From Algoriphagus oliviformis (lineage in GTDB: Bacteria > Bacteroidota > Bacteroidia > Cytophagales > Cyclobacteriaceae): DNA of 64,000 nucleotides. The notes beneath the pieces were generated by a model. It did no database searches. It saw only the letters and a program-made list of their open reading frames with translations, and was not told where the DNA came from. The DNA is taken from assembly GCF_017254915.1 (NCBI RefSeq), contig NZ_JAFKCT010000013.1, positions 1 to 64,000 on the forward strand. The letters are read 5' to 3'. Positions 41,690 through 51,393 of the stretch are shown here, piece after piece. Both the position numbers and the translations under genes were made by a program. Each line of letters opens with the position of its first letter. Position 1 is the first letter of the stretch.

Positions 41690-44260
41690 TCATCGACCTC
41701 CCTTCCCAAAAATCCTTCTCCCCATTTCCTTATACAACAAAAAATAAACCCAGTCCTCCATGATTTTTCTGTCCAAAGAATAAAATCGGTTAACCTGCAT
41801 ATGGAGATGATTACTGATGATTTGCCATTTCATATGCTCTTCCTCCCAATGATTTAAATGGGTCATCAATTTTTCCTTGTAGTCCTTTTTCCAGGCCAGT
41901 GGCAGTCTTCTGAATCGGTTTTTTTCATTCGGTTCTGCAGAAAATCGTCGCTTTGCCCCATGCGAAATCTTTTTAACCCGAGTTCTAAGCATCTTAAAAC
42001 CATAGGTTTTCATTCCGGTTGAAAGAATCAAATCTGTCCAAAAATGACTCAGACACTCAGTGGAAATTGTACTCGACCCACTCAGACGAACCGTCTTTCG
42101 GATAATTTCACTGACCAAAGAGGATTCCATCCAAAACAAACTCTCAGAAATCAGATAGGTAGTATTCCCGTATTTTTTTGCCTCTGGGTAGTAAGGGCGT
42201 AGCTCAAATCGCAGCCGCTGAATGTTATTGACTAGGCGATAAAGTATTTCTTCTCTTTCTTCCTTCGAATTGGGGCAAAACCTCAATCTTACCTGTATCT
42301 GCTCCCCGTCCGGATAAACCAAAAAATACCAAAGAACCCGTTTCCTTTTAAGGAAATCAATCAGATAAAATGAGAAAAGTAAAAGCATGGAATCCTCAAA
42401 ATCCTCCTCGGAAACCCAAAATACCAAATATAGCCACTTTGGATCTTCATGGTCAATTGAATTCAAAAATCCGGTCCAGGGCTTTTCTTTTATCTCTTTC
42501 CGATGGCTTATTACGAGTTGTGGATAGATTGCTTTTCCCTTGGATGAGGCATAGGGACTTTTGCCTTTCCAGATAACTTCGCTGAGTACACACTTGGAGT
42601 ACTTCCTTAGTTCAAGCCATAAAATCTCTAATCCATCCTCACTTTCCCAATTGACAAGCAATTCACGGTCGTAAATACCCACCAGAATATTGGATGGCAA
42701 GGCCTGCTCAACCAGCCATTTTTTTAACTCGTTTTGCAATTCAAATTGATGGAAATTAATGACCCATCTCCTTGATTGCATGATGATTTTTCCCCAACAA
42801 AGTCTTGGGGTATAGGTTTTTGATGAAAAAAGCGGAGCATGGTAATGGGCCAAATTGAATGACTTCTGATGCTCAAGCTCCCAAAGAAGACGGATCAATG
42901 GATGGCTTATTTCTTTGCCATTCAGAGGGTGGGTAATGATCGGAATAATTCTTTTTCCCGATTGATTGTGAACAAGAAAAAACTCACCGTCGTGCAATCC
43001 CATCTCGATCTCTTCGAGAGGGATACAATTAGGATCCCCTTGATTAAAGGGACTGATATATTTCTCAAAAACCGGCCGGGTGGCACAAATTCCCTGAACT
43101 ACATGGGTTTCAAAAATGCGAACCTCAGCATAGATTATGTCATCATTTGGATACACTAATGACTTGATTTCTTTTTCAAATGCATAGATCTCTTCATTTC
43201 TGTTAAATCGACCTATCAAAACAAAAGGCCGGTTGCACAGTGCATTGTCCACGACAATACTGTTGTCGTCTAGGATCTTGACTACCAGATCCACATGGTA
43301 AATCTGAGACGGTAAAGGAGCATCCTTTACAATTTTTTTTAAATCCACCTCCTCGCACCCCCAAAGGGAATCTGGGATTTCCAAGGATTCTTTTTGACTT
43401 AGTCCATTTGGAATTAGCTCCAGAAAATCTGAACTCGTGAACTCCTGATAGTTTAGCAGAAAGGGTAGAGGGATAAATCGATCATCGAATTTAACATGAA
43501 ACCATTTTTTGAACCCCTCTAGGTAGTCCGAGGATACTTCGCCAAAAAGATTTCCAGCGGTTTGAAAAAAATCATCAAGGATGTTCTTGATCTCATCTTG
43601 AATCCCCAACTGATCTTTGACAACAACATCCGTATAGACCGAAGGGCTTATTAGGGTTTTTAGCCAGTCCTCGCTGTGATACAAAATTCCCATCTTGATC
43701 AATTCCCTCCAAATCTCTTCAATGTAGTGTTGGCTCCCTTCCTTAAACCACGATCGAAACTCGGCAAAACATATCTTCAAATGTGTTTTACAATGATTCT
43801 CCAATAGGCTGATTACCTTGTTATGTGGAATACTTAGTAGAGCCCAACGTTCTTCCTTGACTAGATAACTTAAAAATACCCTTCGGTTAAACTGGCTAAG
43901 ACTACTTACACTAAGGCGCCAATGCTCGTAGGAGGATTCCGGGTTTTCGATAGTGCAATCTGATCGAAGCTCGTCTGCTTGACTCAGATCAATCGAGAAT
44001 TTTTGTTGCATATCGGTGCCCAAACCAACTCCCGCAAGTTTGCCAAAAGGTGTGGAGCGGTATCGGCCTCTCAAAATGTACTTTTTCACTTTTAGCTTAA
44101 CTGGTTTGGCTAAGTCCTCGTATCCCTTATTTCGGATTTCACGCGCAAGACTTGGGGAGGAAATGGAGATGGCTTCAATGATTTTTTGCCAGTTTTCTCG
44201 GATTTCAGATTCATTGTCTGGATCAAAATCAAACAGAGGGGTTCGAAATAAAAACTTCAT
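41690..44260 (-). CDS. LanB-like lantibiotic/thiopeptide dehydratase
   Basis: An 856-aa protein. The N-terminal half follows the lantibiotic dehydratase family (FLFRTPLFDF at 3-12, an IRNKGYEDLAKPV stretch, and the RYRSTPFGKLAGVGLG motif near 66-82). The C-terminal quarter follows the SpaB_C/thiopeptide elimination domain (KWLYLVFWVSEEDFED, VRLRF, PYYPEAKKYG and ISESLFWMESS near 745-790). Both the glutamylation and elimination halves are therefore present in one chain. In the family these enzymes use glutamyl-tRNA to dehydrate Ser and Thr in precursor peptides. No LanC cyclase, exporter, protease or recognisable precursor gene is adjacent, so it is an orphan or acts on a remote peptide. Confidence 0.8.
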   Translation of the reverse strand: MKFLFRTPLFDFDPDNESEIRENWQKIIEAISISSPSLAREIRNKGYEDLAKPVKLKVKKYILRGRYRSTPFGKLAGVGLGTDMQQKFSIDLSQADELRSDCTIENPESSYEHWRLSVSSLSQFNRRVFLSYLVKEERWALLSIPHNKVISLLENHCKTHLKICFAEFRSWFKEGSQHYIEEIWRELIKMGILYHSEDWLKTLISPSVYTDVVVKDQLGIQDEIKNILDDFFQTAGNLFGEVSSDYLEGFKKWFHVKFDDRFIPLPFLLNYQEFTSSDFLELIPNGLSQKESLEIPDSLWGCEEVDLKKIVKDAPLPSQIYHVDLVVKILDDNSIVVDNALCNRPFVLIGRFNRNEEIYAFEKEIKSLVYPNDDIIYAEVRIFETHVVQGICATRPVFEKYISPFNQGDPNCIPLEEIEMGLHDGEFFLVHNQSGKRIIPIITHPLNGKEISHPLIRLLWELEHQKSFNLAHYHAPLFSSKTYTPRLCWGKIIMQSRRWVINFHQFELQNELKKWLVEQALPSNILVGIYDRELLVNWESEDGLEILWLELRKYSKCVLSEVIWKGKSPYASSKGKAIYPQLVISHRKEIKEKPWTGFLNSIDHEDPKWLYLVFWVSEEDFEDSMLLLFSFYLIDFLKRKRVLWYFLVYPDGEQIQVRLRFCPNSKEEREEILYRLVNNIQRLRFELRPYYPEAKKYGNTTYLISESLFWMESSLVSEIIRKTVRLSGSSTISTECLSHFWTDLILSTGMKTYGFKMLRTRVKKISHGAKRRFSAEPNEKNRFRRLPLAWKKDYKEKLMTHLNHWEEEHMKWQIISNHLHMQVNRFYSLDRKIMEDWVYFLLYKEMGRRIFGKGGR

Positions 44261-46148
44261 GGCTTTTTATTTCGATTCTAAATCACAGGGCGTTAAAGGT
44301 CAAAAAAAGGCTATATAAGCACCATTTTAGGGTACGTACACCTGCTTTTGGGATACAAACTCGATTTTTTTTTCGGTTGTCTTGCTTCTCCGTTCCTCGG
44401 CATCGGCTTTCCGACTCCCACGTTATTCCTGGGCCGAGGTCAACGGTCTTTATTCTTTTTCACCGTGGGTTACAGCCTTCGTACCTCAGGCCTCACCCAC
44501 GGCTTTTCACAGTTGACCCCTTCAGGGTCAGACTCCAAACCCCCGGCCTTTGGCGGACGCAAATCCCAGTTCGGATAGGCGCGGTCGGGCCGACGCAAAA
44601 GCGGGCCGGCGTTCGGCCATGTGCGGTGGAAGCTTTTTTGCGTCTTGACCTTTTGGTCCTTTTGGGTCAAGCCAAAAGGACGAAGAGAAAGAAACCATCG
44701 AGGTTTCTAAGTCCTCACCCAAGCCCTGTCGTACTTCAATGCAGGGCTATTTGCCAATCAACCACCAACTCCGTATCTCGGCATCGGCTTCTCGATCCTC
44801 ACACTATTCCTGCGCCGAGGTCAATGGCTTTTATCCTTTTATACCGGGCATTCCATCCTTCGTGCCTCAGGATCCCATACCCGGCTACAAAGCTGTCGCT
44901 CCTACGGAGCTGTTTCCCGCTGTCCTGCTTCACTCACGATTTTTTGCGGGACCGGACTCCGTTGCAATGTCCCGTCTCCGTACACCTGTACTGAGCTCGA
45001 TTGGTGAGTTGGTCGAACCATATCGAAGTATCGGCATCAGCTTTCCAATTCTCACCTTATCACTGCGCCGAGGTCAACGGTCTTTATTCTTTTTTACCGT
45101 GGGTTCCGCTGCGCTCAACAATAGCCTAATACAAGTCAGGCCCCCAGCCTTATTTCCTCTCGGGAAATGGGATAATTATTTGAAAAGCAAATTCTCAAAT
45201 CATTCCGTCGTTAACTCCCCTCTCTTTAAGGAGAGGGGCTGGGGGTGAGGTAGATCACCTCCTCGGCATCGGCTTCTCGATCCTCACACTATTCCTGCGC
45301 AGAGGTCAACGGTCTTTATTCTTTTTTACCGTGGGTTCCGCTGCGCTCAACAATAGCCTAATACAAGTCAGGCCCCCAGCCTTATTTCCTCTCGGGAAAT
45401 GGGATAATTATTTGAAAAGCAAATTCTCAAATCATTCCGTCGTTAACTCCCCTCTCTTTAAGGAGAGGGGCTGGGGGTGAGGTAGATCACCTCCTCGGCA
45501 TTGGCTTCTCGATCCTCACACTATTCCTGCGCCGAGGTCAATGGCTTTTATCCTTTTATACCGGGCATTCCATCCTTCGTGCCTCAGGATTCCATGCCCG
45601 GCTACAAAGCTGTCGCTCCTATGGAGCTTTTTTCCAGTTGGCCTGCTTCATCAGACGCCGAAGGGTCAAACTTCTCAATAACCGCGGGTGAAACCCGAGG
45701 CAATTCCCAAGGAAACTAAATCCCGACCCCGTAGGGAGTCGAACTATTTCCCGCTGTCCTGCTCCTCCCACGACTTTTAGCGGGGCTGCACTATTTACCA
45801 ATCGACCGTCCTCCAACTTCCAACACCGGACATCGGTCACCCGACATCCAACCTCCAAAACCAGACACCAGACACCGGACATCGGTCACCCGACATCCAA
45901 CCTCCAACCTCCCTACTTCCAACACAAAGGCATGATACCCTCTAGATACCCGCATGATATCCCCTAGATAAAGGCACCATACTTGGGGTTTTGCCCTTAT
46001 TTTCCATAAAATCCAAATTTTCCACAAAGTCTATGAAATCCACAGTTTCTTTAGAATCCACAGAATCCACGGTTTCTACTTTTGTTTTGATATCCAGATA
46101 GATACCTTCAGATTTTGGCCATGTTTCACATTTAAAACAACTGAACAC
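44261..46148. repeat. 1.9-kb gene-free repeat block
   Basis: The region is built from copies of an intergenic family: CTCGGCATCGGCTTCTCGATCCTCACACTATTCCTGCGCCGAGGTCAA (near 44388, 44786, 45260, 45494), followed by CCGTGGGTT or ACCGGGCATTCC and ending in GGCTACAAAGCTGTCGCTCCTACGGAGCT. Positions 45071-45302 and 45303-45534 are a near-perfect 232-bp tandem duplication that includes the palindrome. Positions 45822-45915 contain CACCGGACATCGGTCACCCGACATCC twice. Positions 46027-46080 hold degenerate GAATCCACAG repeats. Open frames here are repeat-encoded. Confidence 0.8.
45071..45534. repeat. 232-bp tandem duplication
   Basis: Copies 45071-45302 and 45303-45534 differ at about three bases (CGGCATCGG versus CGGCATTGG, CGCAG versus CGCCG). 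Each contains a GAGAGGGG palindrome (45215-45253 and 45447-45485). The near identity suggests a recent duplication or an assembly-sensitive repeat. Confidence 0.85.
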
Positions 46149-46895
46149 ATGGCAAAACAAGCTGGTTATATCAAACTCGAGGGCACCATCGGTGACCTTT
46201 CATTCTATAAAAACCGGGACGGGAACTTCATCGCCCGGCGCAAAGGTGGAGTCACCAAGAAAAGACTCCTCACGGATCCCAAATTCCAGAGAACAAGGGA
46301 GAATATGCAGGAATTTTCAAGGGCGGCCACCGCTGCCAAATTCCTCAAAAACGCTTTTCGTGAGATCGAGATCAAATCCAATGGGGGCAAGCTCCACAAC
46401 CGGCTCTACTCCCAATCCATGAAGGTGATCAAGTCCGATCTCACCAGCGCAAGAGGGGAAAGAAAGTTCGAGCTGGGAGATATGTCCATCCTTAAGGGCT
46501 TCCAATTTTCAGAGAATGCGGTATTTGACCGGGTATTTAAAAAGCAGTTGACTATTGTCGACGATCCCGCGTCCGTGACCGTCACCATACCCGAAATGGT
46601 GCCATCCAAATACCTGGTCTATGCCCAAGGGTCGACTCACTTCCGCTTTTCCCTGATCCGGGCGGCGGTGAATGCAGTCGCCGGAACCTTCTACACCGAG
46701 ATCAGTGCCTCTGCTCCATCGTTGATCAATTCCCAATCCCACCCGGAACTGGTCTTATCCCTGCCCAAACCGGCAATAGCTGGAGAAAAATACTTCTTCG
46801 CAGTGTCACTGGAATTCCTCATGGACGTCAATGGGGGACAATACGATTCCTTTGACGTTTCTCTGAATCCGGCAGTAATCCTTGTTGTCGTCTGA
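46149..46895 (+). CDS. Conserved hypothetical protein, first gene of a phage-like cassette
   Basis: A 248-aa protein starting MAKQAGYIKLEGTIGDLSFYK with a basic, poorly ordered N-terminal half (IARRKGGVTKKRL) and a beta-rich C-terminal half. This resembles hypothetical proteins common in Bacteroidota next to DUF5675 genes. No enzymatic motif is visible. The DUF5675 gene starts 1 bp after its stop. The cassette context suggests a structural or cell-envelope role, possibly derived from a phage. Confidence 0.6.
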   Translation: MAKQAGYIKLEGTIGDLSFYKNRDGNFIARRKGGVTKKRLLTDPKFQRTRENMQEFSRAATAAKFLKNAFREIEIKSNGGKLHNRLYSQSMKVIKSDLTSARGERKFELGDMSILKGFQFSENAVFDRVFKKQLTIVDDPASVTVTIPEMVPSKYLVYAQGSTHFRFSLIRAAVNAVAGTFYTEISASAPSLINSQSHPELVLSLPKPAIAGEKYFFAVSLEFLMDVNGGQYDSFDVSLNPAVILVVV

Positions 46896-46896
46896 G

Positions 46897-47343
46897 ATGG
46901 ATCTGTTGCTCACACGTGAGTACTGGCCCGGAGGTACCAACGGCCGGCTTTACTGGCGAGGAGAGTTCCTTTCCCTGACCATCGAGCCGCCGGCAAGCCA
47001 TTTTCGGCCGCACTCACGCTGTATCCCAGAAGGAAAGTATGGAGTGGAACTAGATCAAAACAATGATCTCTCCATCCACCAACTTTTATCCGCTTTGGAA
47101 GTGGGAAATCCGCCGGTCTCAAGGATTGCCGGATTGGGGATGGAAACCGGAATGCCGCATATCGTCTTGGCATCTGCAATTACCGGAGAGGGCAAAGGAG
47201 TGCCTGATTACCAGGCACTACGGAGGCTCAAAATCCGGATAGGGCAGGCGCTCGGGAAAGGGGAAAAGAGCCTGCTGGAGATAAGGAGCTGTCCAGAACA
47301 GGCCCTCAACCTGACCTACCATCAGATCGCATGGATGGATTGA
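46897..47343 (+). CDS. DUF5675-family protein
   Basis: A 148-aa protein with the DUF5675 features: an early LTIEPPASHFRPHSRCIPEGKYGVEL block and a late helical tail. The family occurs in phage and Bacteroidota genomes and is sometimes linked to phage lysis or wall processing; no confirmed activity is known. It begins directly after the preceding gene and its stop TGA overlaps the ATG of the next gene (TGATG at 47341-47345), so translation is coupled. Confidence 0.7.
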   Translation: MDLLLTREYWPGGTNGRLYWRGEFLSLTIEPPASHFRPHSRCIPEGKYGVELDQNNDLSIHQLLSALEVGNPPVSRIAGLGMETGMPHIVLASAITGEGKGVPDYQALRRLKIRIGQALGKGEKSLLEIRSCPEQALNLTYHQIAWMD

Positions 47344-47549
47344 TGTGGCAAACCCTAACGGGAGGAGTCATCGCGCTCCTCCTTTCTGTCATCGCTTATT
47401 TTCTCAAGCTCCTGATACAGGATTTTAAGCTGATGGGTACCGAGCTTGCTCGGTTGAAGGAGTCGGTGGTCAGGCTGGAGGCCGAGCAGGCCCTCATCAA
47501 GTCTCTGTTGGAAAAGTATCGCATCCAACTCAAAAACATGCGCTTCTGA
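47343..47549 (+). CDS. Small membrane protein, holin-like
   Basis: A 68-aa protein with one N-terminal transmembrane helix (VIALLLSVIAYFLKLLI) and a C-terminal coiled-coil-like helix (LARLKESVVRLEAEQALIKSLL). This is a holin- or spanin-like topology seen next to lysis genes. The ATG at 47343 overlaps the DUF5675 stop; 47331 is an alternative start. Confidence 0.6.
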   Translation: MWQTLTGGVIALLLSVIAYFLKLLIQDFKLMGTELARLKESVVRLEAEQALIKSLLEKYRIQLKNMRF

Positions 47550-47651
47550 CAGTCACTTGGCGCTTTCAACCACCGCCTCAATGGTCTATGGCCTCTCAGC
47601 TACAGACCGTAATGAATCAATAACTATTTAGCAATAACTAAATAAAAGCAC

Positions 47652-47903
47652 ATGAATCTAATCTCGGAAGTAAAAAGCAGGGCTTTAGCCCCAACTCCAC
47701 CATTCTTTCAGCTGCTGAAGAAGGTAGGACTGATTATCGCAGCGGTCGGTACAACTGTCCTGGCTGCACCGGGGCATGTACCTGAAATCCTCTTGGACTA
47801 TGCTGCCCACGCGGTCACTGCCGGTACCATTCTGGTGGGGATCTGCCAACTGACCGTGGATGAGGCGAAGCTGGAGGAGAAATTGCTGGGTTCGATGGAG
47901 TGA
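47652..47903 (+). CDS. Small two-helix membrane protein of the phage-like cassette
   Basis: An 83-aa protein with two hydrophobic helices (VGLIIAAVGTTVLAA and YAAHAVTAGTILVGI) separated by a short turn, a typical class II holin-like shape. It follows the preceding gene by about 100 bp on the same strand. A strong hairpin terminator follows at 47926-47952. Confidence 0.6.
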   Translation: MNLISEVKSRALAPTPPFFQLLKKVGLIIAAVGTTVLAAPGHVPEILLDYAAHAVTAGTILVGICQLTVDEAKLEEKLLGSME

Positions 47904-48563
47904 CCCACCTATTCTTTTGTTTTTTATCCGGGTGGTGTATGCCACCCGGATTTTAGGTTTTATACCATCTAAACCAATTTTCCCATGATTCGTTTAAATC
48001 CTCCCCGTTTTGGGTATTCTGCCCTCAATATGTTTGAATAGAAGGCTCAGTAAAGCAGCTATTTAACGAAATGGTGCTTTATTTGCTTAGTCGCACAAAA
48101 ATTCAATGTTCTTATAGAGGGAGAAATATTCGGGCTGCTGCCGGAAATAGGCCTAAAAAAGTTTTCGAAAATGAGTACAAAAACTACTCATCTCCCTATA
48201 TTTGCTAAAGGAATTGCCGTCAATTGGGTTAATATTTTATGTTTTCTTATTGATTTGCGGTTTTTTTTGAAAAATCGGTAATTCGAGATATTTAGCGTTT
48301 TAAGTGAAGACTAAAGGTGAAGGCAGCTTTTTCGTCTTCCAATTGGAGAGTTTGCGTCCGGTTTGGCCAATCGGAAATGTGACTGAAAGGGCGAAGCTGT
48401 AACCCATGCAAATTTTGGGCTTGTGTAGCTTATGCAGTAGGATTTTAAGAGTCGTGAATTGATTTCGGAATAATTTTTCTCCGATTTAGCAGAGTGTAAT
48501 AGAAAATTTGTAAACCAATAAAGTCCGAAAAATTCTTGGACGATATTGCCAACCCCCAGAACT
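47904..48563. other. Intergenic region upstream of gmd
   Basis: About 660 bp without a gene. The right part (48047-48540) is AT-rich and probably holds the main promoter of the polysaccharide locus. No operator could be defined. Confidence 0.5.
47926..47952. terminator. Hairpin terminator after the phage-like cassette
   Basis: ATCCGGGTGG, a six-base loop TGTATG, and CCACCCGGAT form a 10-bp perfect stem flanked by T-tracts on the left and TTTT on the right. It can act in either direction. Confidence 0.8.
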
Positions 48564-49682
48564 ATGAACAATAAAGTGGCATTGATTACCGGTATCACCG
48601 GCCAAGACGGCTCTTACCTAGCCGAACTTTTACTTGAAAAGGGATACATGGTCCATGGGATCAAGCGTAGAGCTTCCTCCTTCAACACCGCGAGAATTGA
48701 CCACCTCTACATGGACCAGCATGAGAAACATGTCAATTTCAAGCTGCACTACGGTGACTTGACCGATTCTACCAATATTATCCGCATCATCCAGGAGGTG
48801 CAGCCCGATGAGATCTACAACCTCGGTGCGATGAGCCATGTCAAGGTTTCCTTTGACTCTCCCGAATACGTGGCCAACGTGGACGGCATGGGGACCCTGA
48901 GGATTTTGGAAGCCGTGCGGATTCTTGGTTTGATCAACAAGACTCGGATTTATCAAGCTTCTACTTCCGAGCTTTATGGAGGCCTGGAGGAAAACAAAAA
49001 CGAAAAGGGTTTTTATGATGAGAATTCTCCCTTTTACCCGCGTTCCCCTTATGGGGTAGCAAAAATCTACGGTTTCTGGATCACCAAAAACTACAGAGAG
49101 GCCTATGGCATGTATGCCTGCAACGGTATCCTGTTCAACCACGAATCCCCTAGAAGAGGGGAAACCTTTGTGACGCGCAAGATCACCATGGCCACGGCGG
49201 CCATCGCCCTGGGCAAGCAGGATTGCCTGTATCTGGGTAACCTCAACGCGCTTCGTGACTGGGGACATGCCAAAGACTATGTGGAAGCTATGTGGAGGAT
49301 ATTGCAGCAGGATAAGCCGGAGGACTTTGTCATTGCGACTGGTGTGACCACCACCGTGCGGGATTTTGTCCGACTGGCATTTTCAGAGGTAGGAGTAGAG
49401 CTGGCTTTTGAGGGAGAGGGAGAGCATGAGGTGGCCAAGGTGGTATCCGCATCCAATCCGGACTTCAAATTGGAAAAAGGGAAGACAGTCGTTCAGATTG
49501 ACCCGAGATATTACAGACCTACTGAGGTGGACCTGCTGCTCGGCGATCCCACCAAATCCAAGACCAAACTGGGCTGGAAGCCTCAGTACGACTTAGCTGG
49601 GCTGGTAAAGGAAATGGTGGCCTCCGATGTGGAGATTGTGAAGAACAACTACAATGCTCAGTGGGAGCATATGGTGGGATGA
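48564..49682 (+). CDS. gmd: GDP-mannose 4,6-dehydratase
   Basis: A 372-aa short-chain dehydrogenase. The NADP-binding motif is TGITGQDGSYLAELL at about 8-22. The catalytic YxxxK is YGVAK in PRSPYGVAKIYGF (near 155-165) with the preceding STSELYG. RGETFVTRKIT and HAKDYVEAMW are Gmd-specific. It converts GDP-mannose to GDP-4-keto-6-deoxymannose, the precursor of GDP-fucose, GDP-rhamnose or GDP-perosamine; no second-step enzyme is adjacent. The start ATG at 48564 is preferred to 48546. It opens the polysaccharide locus. Confidence 0.95.
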   Translation: MNNKVALITGITGQDGSYLAELLLEKGYMVHGIKRRASSFNTARIDHLYMDQHEKHVNFKLHYGDLTDSTNIIRIIQEVQPDEIYNLGAMSHVKVSFDSPEYVANVDGMGTLRILEAVRILGLINKTRIYQASTSELYGGLEENKNEKGFYDENSPFYPRSPYGVAKIYGFWITKNYREAYGMYACNGILFNHESPRRGETFVTRKITMATAAIALGKQDCLYLGNLNALRDWGHAKDYVEAMWRILQQDKPEDFVIATGVTTTVRDFVRLAFSEVGVELAFEGEGEHEVAKVVSASNPDFKLEKGKTVVQIDPRYYRPTEVDLLLGDPTKSKTKLGWKPQYDLAGLVKEMVASDVEIVKNNYNAQWEHMVG

Positions 49683-49830
49683 TTTCTTTTTTTATAGTAT
49701 TTTCTACAAAAAGCATTCAGTTGCGGTATTTTAACTATATGATTATATGATAAAGTCGATAGGTTGAGTCTTTTATACTTAATTTAGAGAAAAATTTATG
49801 TGGTGTTGATAAGAAGTAAATTTTAAAATC

Positions 49831-51366
49831 GTGGTTAGAACTGATGATAAGGTAGTTGTAAAAAACAGTGTGTTTCTTTTTTTGAGAATGCTGTTTAATT
49901 TGCTAATTACTTTCTACTCTTCACGTATAGTGTTAAACTCTCTAGGGATAAATGATTTTGGGATTTACAGTGTCGTTGGTGGACTTGTAGCGATGTTTGG
50001 GGTTTTGAATGGTTCGATGGCAACTACGACTTCAAGATTCTTTGCTTTCGAAATTGGAGATGGCAACCTTAGTAAATTAAGAAAGACATTTTCGGGGTCA
50101 TTAATAGTGAATCTATTTATTGCCTTAATAGTATTAATCTTCAGTGAGACTATAGGTTTATGGTGGGTTGAGAATAAACTCAATATTCCTCCAGATCGAT
50201 TGAATTCTGCTACATATGTGTATCATTTTTCAGTTTTAACATTGTTAGTGACGATAGTGCAAGTTCCTTTTAATGCTATTGTTCTAGCGTATGAGAAGAT
50301 GAAAATGTTTTCTTATATTGAAATAGTTACAAGCTTTTTGAAATTCTCTGGAGCATTACTTCTATTGGTTGATATTAAAAGTGATAATTTAGTATTTTAT
50401 TCTTCAACATTTTTTGTTGCTTCATTTATTATGTTGTTGGTAAGTGTATTTCTGTGTTATAGGATTTTTTATCCTATAATCAATCTTAATTCTTTTGATG
50501 CTAATGTGGTTAAGCCGATTTTGAATTTTTCATTTTGGGATCTATTTGGAAATATAGCTAATATGGCGAGAATTCAAGGTAGTAATATTTTGTTAAATCT
50601 TCAATTTGGACTTTCTGTCAACGCTGCCTACAGTATTTCCAATCAGATTTATGGCGCCACGGGGCAATTGGTGAACAGTTTTCAATTTGCAATTAATCCT
50701 AGAATAATCAAGAGCTATGCAACAGGTGATACGGGGCAATTTAGGAAATATGTTTTCTACGGAAGTAGGTTTTCTTTCTATATAGTTCTTTTTGCGATTA
50801 TACCAATTATTTACAATGTTGACTATGTTTTAACTTTATGGTTGTCAAATCCGCCCTCGTACGCTAACGTGTTTACAAAGCTAATATTGATAGATACTTT
50901 AATAAACTGTCTTTCTGGGTCGCTAGTGGTTGCAGCAAAAGCTCCCCAAAAGATAAAATACTATCAAATTGTTGTAAGTTTTCTTCTTTTTATTAATATA
51001 CCTCTTAGTTACGTGTTTTTTAATTTTGGATATGAACCCGAAATACTTTTTATCATACGAATTGCTCTCTCTTTATTAGCTTTTATATACAGGATAGCCT
51101 ATGTTAGACATATCGTTGAGTTTACGTGGAAACAATATTTTAATGAAGTTGTATCCAAGGTGTTGGTCTTGAGTTTGCTTGTAACAATATTTTTAATTTT
51201 AGTTGAATATTTTTATGGTCTTGCTAACAGCTTTCCTGTTTTTGTGTTTCAAACTTTGTTATTGGAATTTTTTTTGGCGGTCTCTGTTTTTTGTTTCGGA
51301 CTTCTGAAAAAAGAGAAGATGTTTGTTTTTGCTAAGGTAAAGGCATATGTTTATGCATACCTTTAA
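49831..51366 (+). CDS. Wzx-type polysaccharide flippase
   Basis: A 511-aa protein with about 12-14 transmembrane helices and the MATE/polysaccharide-export N terminus (SSRIVLNSLGINDFGIYSVVGGLVAMFG). The likely start is GTG at 49831. It flips undecaprenyl-linked repeat units across the inner membrane. AT-rich composition begins here and continues to about 56.8 kb. The next gene starts 27 bp downstream. Confidence 0.85.
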   Translation: MVRTDDKVVVKNSVFLFLRMLFNLLITFYSSRIVLNSLGINDFGIYSVVGGLVAMFGVLNGSMATTTSRFFAFEIGDGNLSKLRKTFSGSLIVNLFIALIVLIFSETIGLWWVENKLNIPPDRLNSATYVYHFSVLTLLVTIVQVPFNAIVLAYEKMKMFSYIEIVTSFLKFSGALLLLVDIKSDNLVFYSSTFFVASFIMLLVSVFLCYRIFYPIINLNSFDANVVKPILNFSFWDLFGNIANMARIQGSNILLNLQFGLSVNAAYSISNQIYGATGQLVNSFQFAINPRIIKSYATGDTGQFRKYVFYGSRFSFYIVLFAIIPIIYNVDYVLTLWLSNPPSYANVFTKLILIDTLINCLSGSLVVAAKAPQKIKYYQIVVSFLLFINIPLSYVFFNFGYEPEILFIIRIALSLLAFIYRIAYVRHIVEFTWKQYFNEVVSKVLVLSLLVTIFLILVEYFYGLANSFPVFVFQTLLLEFFLAVSVFCFGLLKKEKMFVFAKVKAYVYAYL

Positions 51367-51393
51367 ATCAATTTGTATTTGTAATATTTTGTT

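Noticed and set aside
41463..41747. 94-codon frame after the LytTR gene
   Set aside because: It spans a GGTTTCAACCCC-type intergenic repeat and has no family; it is not a convincing precursor peptide for the LanB-like enzyme.
44377..44994. 205-codon frame in the repeat block
   Set aside because: Its translation follows the repeat families and has no domain.
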